From Bacillota bacterium (lineage in GTDB: Bacteria > Bacillota > Clostridia > Lachnospirales > WQUN01), in contig WQUN01000163.1 of the NCBI GenBank assembly GCA_009782085.1, positions 1 through 10,926 of the forward strand: a stretch of 10,926 bases of DNA. The letters are read 5' to 3'. Positions 6,252 to 10,926 of this stretch are shown here, one piece after another (position 1 is the first letter of the stretch; every line of letters begins with the position of its first letter). A program made the position numbers and the translations under genes. The notes under the pieces are model-generated. The model saw nothing but the letters and a program-made list of their open reading frames with translations. It was not told the DNA's origin and ran no database searches.

Positions 6252-7544
6252 ATGAGATATAATATTTTGCGACGTATCTGGGTTTGCGTCCTGTTGGCGG
6301 TCTTTCTCAACATTGTCTTTCTCTCCGACCGCCTCCGCCTCCACCCGGCCCTTGGCGTCGTCTTGGCTGCGATCCTCTGCGCCTTTTTCGTTTGGTTCAA
6401 CATCCGTCCGGTAAGCGCGAAACTGGACTTCGGGCAAAAAAGGCTCCGGATTCTGATGGGAGGCCGGGAATGCATACTGTGCGCGGCGGTCTGCCTCCTG
6501 GCGGAGGCCGCGCTGTATCTGTCGCTCCTGTTCCCCTCCGCCAACCGCGCGGTCGCGGGCGGCGCGTCCGGGTGGATACTGGCGACAAACGGCGTTTTGT
6601 GCCTGCTGTTGCTGATGGTTTTGGTCCTGAACGGCTTCATCCGCATCTTCGCCACGTCCGCGCAGGCCGGGATCTCCGCGCGGGTCCTGTTCGTGTTCCT
6701 GTGGTGGCTGCCGGGTTATAATATTTACCTGCTGAAAAAGCTCTGCGCCGACGCGGTCAAGGAATACAAATTTGCCGCCGGCAGGGCGAAACTCAACCAA
6801 AGCCGGGCGCATGAGGCCGTATGCGGGACGAAATACCCGATTTTGCTGGTACACGGAATATTCTTCCGCGACTGGAACAAATTCAACTATTGGGGGCGCA
6901 TCCCAAAGGAGCTGGAGCAAAACGGCGCGGCGTGTTTTTACGGAAACCAGAAGTCGTCGGCCTCCGTCGCGGAATGCGGCGCGGAGCTGGCGGAGTGCAT
7001 ACGCGGCGTCGTTAAGGAGACCGGCTGCGAAAAGGTCAACGTCATCGCGCATTCCAAGGGCGGCCTGGACAGCCGCTGGGCAATAAGCCGCCTCGGGGCG
7101 GACAAGCTGGTCGCCTCGCTGACCACCGTCAACACTCCCCACAGGGGCTGCGGCTACGTCGGACGGATCATTGAGAAAATGCCGAAAAAGGCCCTGGCGT
7201 CCGTCGGGCGGAAATATGAGACGCTTTTTAGCTTCCTGGGGGACGACTCGGCGGATTTCCTCGGCGGGCTGTCCGGCCTGACCGAGGCCGCGTGCGCCTC
7301 GCTCAACAGGGAGATGCCGGACGCGCCCGGGGTCTATTACCAGAGCGTGGGGTCGAGGATGACGTCCCGGTCGGGCGCGGCGTTCCCGCTGAGCCTGGGC
7401 TACGGCATCATCGCCCCGGCGGAGGGGGACAACGACGGCCTCGTGGCCGTAAGCTCGATGGAATGGGGAAATTTCCTCGGAGTGCTCTCGCCGAAGGGAA
7501 AACAGGGCATATCCCACGCCGATATGATATATACCGGATGCTGA
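6252..7544 (+). CDS. Membrane-anchored alpha/beta-hydrolase (lipase-like), C-terminus altered by insertion
   Basis: A 430-residue product. Residues 1-160 contain about five hydrophobic segments (roughly 9-25, 32-50, 73-94, 105-128, 145-158), placing the enzyme at the membrane. The hydrolase domain begins with ILLVHGIFFRDW (H201-G202, oxyanion region). The nucleophile elbow is AHSKGG with S268, the acid is probably D395 in GDNDGLVAV, and the histidine is H422 in SHADM. These resemble triacylglycerol lipases and related acylhydrolases. The substrate is unknown. Residues YTGC and the stop come from a palindromic insertion. The genuine last 28 codons lie at 7631-7714 in another frame. The ancestral protein would have been about 454 residues. 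The triad survives, so activity is possible but the last helix is gone. The gene starts 7 nt after ppk1, with GGAGAGGGGA 11 nt upstream. Confidence 0.85.
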   Translation: MRYNILRRIWVCVLLAVFLNIVFLSDRLRLHPALGVVLAAILCAFFVWFNIRPVSAKLDFGQKRLRILMGGRECILCAAVCLLAEAALYLSLLFPSANRAVAGGASGWILATNGVLCLLLLMVLVLNGFIRIFATSAQAGISARVLFVFLWWLPGYNIYLLKKLCADAVKEYKFAAGRAKLNQSRAHEAVCGTKYPILLVHGIFFRDWNKFNYWGRIPKELEQNGAACFYGNQKSSASVAECGAELAECIRGVVKETGCEKVNVIAHSKGGLDSRWAISRLGADKLVASLTTVNTPHRGCGYVGRIIEKMPKKALASVGRKYETLFSFLGDDSADFLGGLSGLTEAACASLNREMPDAPGVYYQSVGSRMTSRSGAAFPLSLGYGIIAPAEGDNDGLVAVSSMEWGNFLGVLSPKGKQGISHADMIYTGC

Positions 7545-7630
7545 AAACATTTGCCGACGACGAGCCGATTCGACGAACGCTTCTGCGGCGAATCGGCGAC
7601 AGAGGAGGCTAATGTTTTCGCACTCCGGTA
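7530..7630. mobile_element. MITE-like palindromic insertion in the lipase gene
   Basis: Imperfect terminal inverted repeats lie at 7532-7550 and 7612-7630. Their outer TACCGG and inner GAAAACAT blocks match as reverse complements, with differences in the middle. A perfect 9-bp inverted pair, GCCGATTCG (7564-7572) and CGAATCGGC (7589-7597), forms an inner hairpin with a 16-nt loop. TA dinucleotides bound the element. Removing bases 7530-7630 joins GAT-ATG-ATA to GAT-TTG-ACG and restores the lipase frame (DMIDLTRKN), consistent with a 99-bp element plus a duplicated TA target. TA duplication and short inverted ends fit non-autonomous elements mobilised by IS630/Tc1-like transposases. No transposase is encoded here. 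The exact ends are ambiguous because of the TATATA run on the left. Confidence 0.75.
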
Positions 7631-7717
7631 GATTTGACGCGAAAGAACGTCGATGGGTTTGACGTGTGCGAGTTTTACGTGGATTTGGTCCATAAACTAA
7701 AGGAAAGAGGACTGTGA
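7631..7717 (+). pseudogene. Detached 3' end of the lipase gene
   Basis: This frame encodes DLTRKNVDGFDVCEFY, continuing VDLVHKLKERGL and TGA. It matches the usual C-terminal FD-x-x-EFY-helix tail of related lipases. It continues the lipase frame once 101 bp are removed. Its TGA (7715-7717) directly abuts the ATG of the foldase gene, the spacing expected in an intact operon, and AGAGG at 7706-7710 within it serves as that gene's ribosome binding site. Confidence 0.8.
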
Positions 7718-8956
7718 ATGAAAAACCTGAGGATTTGCCTGTGTGTTTTGCTTGTAACGGCCGCGCCGCTGTTTGCGCTGGCGGGCTGCGGCTCCAAAAG
7801 CGGCGCGCCCGCCGCCACCCAGCCCAAGAATAATGCGGCGGCGTCCACGCCCCCGACGTCGACGAACACCCCGACGCCGACTGCCACCATTTCGACTGCC
7901 GACAGCTTGGCTACTGACGGCGCGGCGCCAACGGACGCCGCGGCGCCGACCGCCACCCCGTTCTCCTACAGCGAGGGCATCGACGAGAACGGCTTCTGGG
8001 CGGGCGTCAGGGCGCTGGATTACGTCGACATGTTCGCGTATAAGGGGATGGTGATCTCCAACGACGTGCGCACGGTCACCGACGATCAGCTCCAATCCCA
8101 GATAAACAGCATGTTGGACAGCTATTCGACCAGCAATCAGATCACCGACCGCGCGGTCGCGGACGGCGACACCGTGAACATCGACTACGTCGGGAGCATA
8201 GACGGCGTCGAGTTCCAGGGCGGTTCCACCCAGGGCCAGGGCACGGAAGTCACCATAGGGGTCACGAGCTATATCGACGACTTCCTTCAGCAGCTCATCG
8301 GCCACAAGCCGGGCGAGACGGTAAACGTGAACGTCACCTTCCCGGCCGACTATCAGCAGACCGATCTGGCGGGAAAGGACGCCCTGTTCGTCACGAAGAT
8401 AAATTATATCGCCGACAAGGTCAAGCCCGAACTGACCGACGAGTTCGTGAACACGAACCTGGCGTCGCGGTACGGCTGGACGACCGTCGCGCAGATGAAG
8501 GACGGGATGCGCGCGGAGCTGCAGAAGGAAGCCATACAGCAATATATCCAGCAGTATTTTGCGGACAACGTGACCGTCAAATCCGTGCCCGACACGCTGA
8601 TCAACTACAAGGTCAACTCCATGATAGCCTATTATCAGAATTACGCGGCCTACAACGGCGTGACGCTTGAGGAGTTCCTCAGCGGCAATTTCGGTTACAC
8701 AAGCGTGGACCAGCTCATCGAGGCCAACAAAACCACCAACGAGAACGGCGCCAAGTATTATCTCATCTGCCAGGCTATCGCGGAGGACCTGAAATACTCG
8801 GTCAGCGACGCGGACCTGACGAACTACTTCACCAAATACGTCGGGTCGGGCGACTACTCCTCATACGAGCAGCAGTACGGCCTGCCGTATCTGAAACTGG
8901 TCGTCCTGGATCAAAAGGTCATAGACTATATCGTGGACAACTCGGTCGTATCGTAG
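7718..8956 (+). CDS. Lipoprotein peptidyl-prolyl isomerase/foldase, trigger-factor-like
   Basis: A 412-residue lipoprotein. The signal peptide ends in the lipobox LAGC, with C24 as the lipidated cysteine. A Pro/Thr/Ala-rich linker follows to about residue 85. Residues about 145-231 are an FKBP-type domain as found in trigger factor (VADGDTVNIDYVGSIDG, TYPE-like glycine-rich loop, FLQQLIGHKPGE, NVTFPADY). Residues 232-412 resemble the helical trigger-factor C-terminal chaperone domain (LTDEFV through repeated helices, ending YLKLVVLDQKVIDYI). Cytosolic trigger factor has a ribosome-binding N-domain. That is absent here and is replaced by the lipid anchor, so the protein probably folds secreted substrates outside the membrane, analogous to PrsA. 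ATG 7718 has AGAGG 7 nt upstream. It lies at the end of the plus-strand gene run. Only 11 bases separate it from the convergent VanW-family gene, with no terminator hairpin visible. Confidence 0.9.
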   Translation: MKNLRICLCVLLVTAAPLFALAGCGSKSGAPAATQPKNNAAASTPPTSTNTPTPTATISTADSLATDGAAPTDAAAPTATPFSYSEGIDENGFWAGVRALDYVDMFAYKGMVISNDVRTVTDDQLQSQINSMLDSYSTSNQITDRAVADGDTVNIDYVGSIDGVEFQGGSTQGQGTEVTIGVTSYIDDFLQQLIGHKPGETVNVNVTFPADYQQTDLAGKDALFVTKINYIADKVKPELTDEFVNTNLASRYGWTTVAQMKDGMRAELQKEAIQQYIQQYFADNVTVKSVPDTLINYKVNSMIAYYQNYAAYNGVTLEEFLSGNFGYTSVDQLIEANKTTNENGAKYYLICQAIAEDLKYSVSDADLTNYFTKYVGSGDYSSYEQQYGLPYLKLVVLDQKVIDYIVDNSVVS

Positions 8957-8967
8957 CATATGTGATT

Positions 8968-10125
8968 TCACGGCAGCTTCCCGTACAGCGAGGCGGTCAC
9001 CGTCCTGTTGTCGTAGTCCATGACTATGTAAACGCTGCTGTCCGTGTCGTTCCGGAACCTGAAATCCGTCCTCGGCAGGCTGACCGTGGCGTCCCGGTCC
9101 TTCGGGACATAGCCCACGGGGGCGGAGTGCGGGTGCCTCTCGACGACTTTCAGCCCCGCGTCGAGCACGGCGTTGTACAGCGTGCTCGAGACCTGGCAGA
9201 TGCCCCCGCCGATGCCCTCGTCCGGCTTGCCGTCCACGAGGATGCCGGCCACCTTGTAGCCCTTCTCCTCCGTGGTCTCGCCGACCGCGCCCAGAAACGA
9301 GAAGGTGTCGCCCGGGGCCAGCGTGGCGCCCGACACGGCCGCGCACGCGAGGGAGATGTTGGTGTTCCTGTTTGCGACGTTCGTGGTCCTGGTCGAATAG
9401 GAGGCCAGCAGCCCGTATCCGGAGACGTCCGTCGCGGCGGGCGTCACCTTGACCGGCTTGGCCGTGAGTTCTATGACGGGCGCGGCGCGGTGTTCGTTGG
9501 CATATGCCACTGCGCGGGCGAGGCCGTCCGTGAGCAGACCGCGGACGGTTTCGGGGTCGAAATATTCCTCGGGCGCCGGCCCGGCGGCGGTGAATTCCCG
9601 GCTTTCGAAATCGAAAACGGGCTCGCTTTGCCGCGCGAACGCCGGGACGCTGTCCGGGCAGGCTTCTTTCACTATCCTGTCAACGGCGTTTTGGGCTTTC
9701 GTGTTGTCGCAGAAGTAAGTCGTAAAGAGCCTCTCGCCCGGCCCTTCCGCATTTGTCCGGCTGTAGGCCCAGAGCTGATTCAGCTGCTCCGGCGAATTGG
9801 ACCGGAACCCCACGTCGGCCGCGCGTATCTCGTATTTTTGGCCGCCGGCGCTGAGGCTGACCAGAAACCCTCGCGCGACCGGCGCGGTGATCTGGCCGAA
9901 CCTGGCGTTGGCGCCGAAATATGTAAGGCTGGATAAGTCGATATTGTCCAGATATAAATTCCCGGCGAACGTGGACGCCTGAGGCGCGGGCGCGGCCTGC
10001 TGCGGCGTCGCCTGGGCGTCAGGCGGCGGGGACGCGGTTATCGCTATGCTGAGCGTCGAGGAAAAACAAAAGCAAAGCACCACCGCCGCGGCAAAGAATT
10101 TCTTGAACAGGTTGTCTTTCAACAT
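8968..10125 (-). CDS. Exported VanW-family protein
   Basis: A 385-residue protein. Residues 1-30 are a signal peptide (KK, then a hydrophobic stretch). A Pro/Ala/Gln-rich spacer covers about 31-52. Residues 55-235 are a region that in this family often resembles a peptidoglycan-binding module (FDPETVRGLLTDGLARA, then a Val/Thr/Pro-rich strand). The VanW domain spans about 243-370: STRTTNVANRNTNI, LAPGDTFSFLGAVGETT, the hallmark GGGICQVSSTLYNAVL at 306-321, and ERHPHSAPVGYVPKDRDATV. VanW was named from vancomycin resistance operons but is widespread in Clostridia without resistance genes. Its biochemical role is not established, and no vanHAX-like genes are present, so resistance should not be inferred. 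The start at 10125 has a GGGGGA run about 6 nt upstream on the minus strand. Confidence 0.92.
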   Translation of the reverse strand: MLKDNLFKKFFAAAVVLCFCFSSTLSIAITASPPPDAQATPQQAAPAPQASTFAGNLYLDNIDLSSLTYFGANARFGQITAPVARGFLVSLSAGGQKYEIRAADVGFRSNSPEQLNQLWAYSRTNAEGPGERLFTTYFCDNTKAQNAVDRIVKEACPDSVPAFARQSEPVFDFESREFTAAGPAPEEYFDPETVRGLLTDGLARAVAYANEHRAAPVIELTAKPVKVTPAATDVSGYGLLASYSTRTTNVANRNTNISLACAAVSGATLAPGDTFSFLGAVGETTEEKGYKVAGILVDGKPDEGIGGGICQVSSTLYNAVLDAGLKVVERHPHSAPVGYVPKDRDATVSLPRTDFRFRNDTDSSVYIVMDYDNRTVTASLYGKLP

Positions 10126-10234
10126 TGCGGATCCCCCGTTTTTATGAGTATAAAATCTGAGTATAAAATCTCTCTCTATGTATTAACTGTATTATTTTAC
10201 CACAAAAGCATTCTATGCGCAAGGAGGTTTTCGA
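10126..10234. promoter_or_regulatory. Divergent intergenic region with 13-bp tandem duplication
   Basis: This AT-rich spacer separates the VanW-family gene (minus) from the DUF1893 gene (plus) and must hold promoters for both. GAGTATAAAATCT occurs twice in tandem (10146-10158 and 10159-10171). Read on the minus strand each copy gives TATACT, a near-consensus -10 box, so the VanW-family gene may have two alternative or tandem -10 elements. On the plus strand TATTAT at 10190-10195 is a weak -10 candidate. No convincing -35 box pairs with any of them at 16-18 nt. Confidence 0.45.
10221..10227 (+). promoter_or_regulatory. Ribosome binding site fixing the DUF1893 TTG start
   Basis: AAGGAGG, a full match to the anti-Shine-Dalgarno core, is 7 nt before TTG 10235. 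No ATG or GTG in the same frame is similarly placed. Confidence 0.8.
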
Positions 10235-10702
10235 TTGACAAACGCAGTGTCAGATCCTCTGAAAAAGGCGGTCGACGAGCTTTTGGCCGGGGACGCCTCC
10301 TGCGTCGGATACGCCGGAGACGGCGAGCCGGCTTTCAAATCCCGGGAAAACGGCGTTAAACCTTTGATGGACAGGATTTCCGGGAACCCGGACGGCCTTC
10401 GCGGCTTATATGTGGCGGACAAGGTGATCGGCAAGGCCGCGGCCTGCGTGTTGGTCCGAAACGGCGTCGCCGCCTGCCACGGCCTCGTCATGAGCGAGCC
10501 GGCGGCGCGAGTCCTCGCGGAAAACGGCGTCCCGTTCTCATACGGGCAGATGACGCCATTCATCCGCGACAGGGCCGGAACCGGCGTGTGCCCGATGGAA
10601 AGGGCCGTCGAGGCCGCTTCGACGGCCGAGGAAGGGTACGAAACGATACTGCGGTTTCTGAGCGGAAGATCGGCCGGCGGGGACGTTGCTCCGCAGACAT
10701 GA
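10235..10702 (+). CDS. DUF1893 protein (TM1506-like)
   Basis: A 155-residue soluble protein. The segments diagnostic of DUF1893 appear in order: a short strand with CVGYAGDG (23-30), RENGVKPLMD (37-46), ADKVIGKAAACVL (61-73), VMSEPAARVLAENGVPFSYG (85-104), and RAGTGVCPMERAV (113-125). Known members, including Thermotoga maritima TM1506, are described as related in fold to the cytidine deaminase superfamily. No HAE plus PCxxC zinc motif is visible here, so deaminase activity is not supported. The last 15 residues are a divergent Gly/Ser-rich tail. The function is unknown. It appears as a stand-alone gene with a TTG start and strong ribosome binding site, transcribed divergently from the VanW-family gene. 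Confidence 0.88.
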   Translation: MTNAVSDPLKKAVDELLAGDASCVGYAGDGEPAFKSRENGVKPLMDRISGNPDGLRGLYVADKVIGKAAACVLVRNGVAACHGLVMSEPAARVLAENGVPFSYGQMTPFIRDRAGTGVCPMERAVEAASTAEEGYETILRFLSGRSAGGDVAPQT

Positions 10703-10926
10703 AAAACGACTAACGGGCCGAAAAGCGGACGCGAACAGGTCAGCTAAATTCCGTGAATTTGCCTATTTGCCTATTACAGCGGTAAATAATCGTAGGGCGG
10801 GGGCTCTGCTCCCGCCGTAAACCACAAATAATTGTAGGGCGGGGGCTCTGCTCCATATCCACTAACTTAAAGATTCAACTGCAACTTTTTACTTTTACGT
10901 CGTTTTTCGGTACACAGGTTTATGAA
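10703..10926. other. Intergenic region downstream of DUF1893
   Basis: No coding region is supported. The stretch holds a small palindrome, AAATTC-CGT-GAATTT (10746-10760), an 8-bp tandem duplication ATTTGCCT (10757-10764 and 10765-10772), and two copies of a GC-rich repeat listed separately. From about 10855 to the end the sequence turns AT-rich and could precede another gene, but nothing specific can be called. No T-tract-associated terminator for the DUF1893 gene was found. Confidence 0.6.
10784..10854 (+). repeat. Two copies of a GC-rich intergenic repeat
   Basis: Two 29-bp copies (10784-10812 and 10826-10854) differ at one base. Their shared core is GTAGGGCGGGGGCTCTGCTC. In copy 1 the match extends into CCGCC, so 10796-10816 folds into a hairpin with a 9-bp stem (one G-T pair) and a TCT loop. 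Copy 2 lacks the closing arm and ends in ATATCC, so it is truncated. There is no T-tract on the plus strand, so a Rho-independent terminator is unlikely. Short dispersed repeats of this look are common between genes in gut Clostridia, which is recalled, not tested. Confidence 0.8.

Noticed and set aside
4055..6655. An 866-codon open frame on the minus strand opposite ppk1 and the lipase start
   Set aside because: It is longer than ppk1 itself but is composed of Arg, Ala, Val, Gly and Asp runs typical of the reverse reading of GC-rich coding DNA. It has no recognisable domain, and the plus strand has a full PPK1 with all catalytic motifs.
7542..7631. Readthrough or selenocysteine at the lipase TGA
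   Set aside because: The frame stays open for 28 more codons to TAG, but the peptide has no similarity to lipase tails, whereas the true tail lies in a different frame. The insertion explains the stop.
7601..7669. A 16-codon frame starting ATG 7612 with AGAGGAGG upstream
   Set aside because: The spacing from the site is only 3 nt, the frame crosses the right end of the inserted element and the peptide has no family features.
8962..9936. A 324-codon plus-strand frame opposite the VanW-family gene
   Set aside because: The sequence looks like a reverse-frame shadow (Arg/Gly/Val/Ala-rich), while the minus strand encodes the conserved VanW core.
8968..10125. Vancomycin resistance locus suggested by the VanW family name
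   Set aside because: No ligase, dehydrogenase, dipeptidase or sensor-regulator genes are present, and VanW proteins are widespread in susceptible Clostridia.
10700..10908. Inverted pair GAAAAACGAC (10701-10710) and GTCGTTTTTC (10899-10908) as ends of a mobile element
   Set aside because: The match stops after 10 bp with no similarity further in, one copy overlaps the DUF1893 stop region, and there is no target duplication. Chance is likely.

Overview
The window looks like chromosomal DNA of a moderately GC-rich member of the Clostridia (Bacillota), probably an uncultured gut or anaerobic lineage. The grounds are the gene families present (a divergent Ppx fused to an HD domain, a trigger-factor-like lipoprotein foldase, a VanW-family protein, a DUF1893 protein), strong AGGAGG-type ribosome binding sites, frequent TTG starts, and a short GC-rich intergenic hairpin repeat of a kind common in such genomes. 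The organism assignment is inference. No rRNA, tRNA, CRISPR array or full insertion sequence was seen.

Positions 2-8956 are one long run of plus-strand genes with small gaps or overlaps, so they could be one or a few transcripts. In order: the 3' part of an Ala/Asp/Lys-rich repeat protein that enters from the left edge; a membrane-anchored YARHG-domain protein whose ATG overlaps the repeat gene's stop; a Ppx/GppA-HD protein; a 40-codon remnant of a nucleotidyltransferase (MNT) gene; an AT-rich BrnT-BrnA toxin-antitoxin pair; polyphosphate kinase PPK1; a membrane-anchored alpha/beta-hydrolase (lipase-like); and a lipoprotein with a FKBP/trigger-factor foldase domain. On the minus strand, ending 11 bases from the foldase gene, is an exported VanW-family protein. 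A divergent AT-rich spacer with a 13-bp tandem duplication separates it from a DUF1893 gene on the plus strand. The last 224 bases are intergenic and hold two copies of a GC-rich repeat.

The core is a polyphosphate block: ppx-like and ppk1 genes, which would degrade and make polyphosphate, sit two small cassettes apart. The space between them has been remodelled: an MNT-type nucleotidyltransferase gene is cut off just after its GSYARGE motif, exactly where AT-rich sequence carrying brnT-brnA begins. The envelope genes around the block (YARHG protein, membrane lipase, lipoprotein foldase, VanW protein) point to a cell-surface or secretion role for the neighbourhood.

The clearest new observation is a roughly 100-bp palindromic, MITE-like insertion (7530-7630) near the 3' end of the lipase gene. 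Removing a net 101 bp restores a reading frame that runs to a stop directly abutting the next gene, so the ancestral C-terminus can be reconstructed. I found no convincing wholly new defence or metabolic system. The unrecognised repeat protein coupled to the YARHG protein is the best candidate for undescribed biology.
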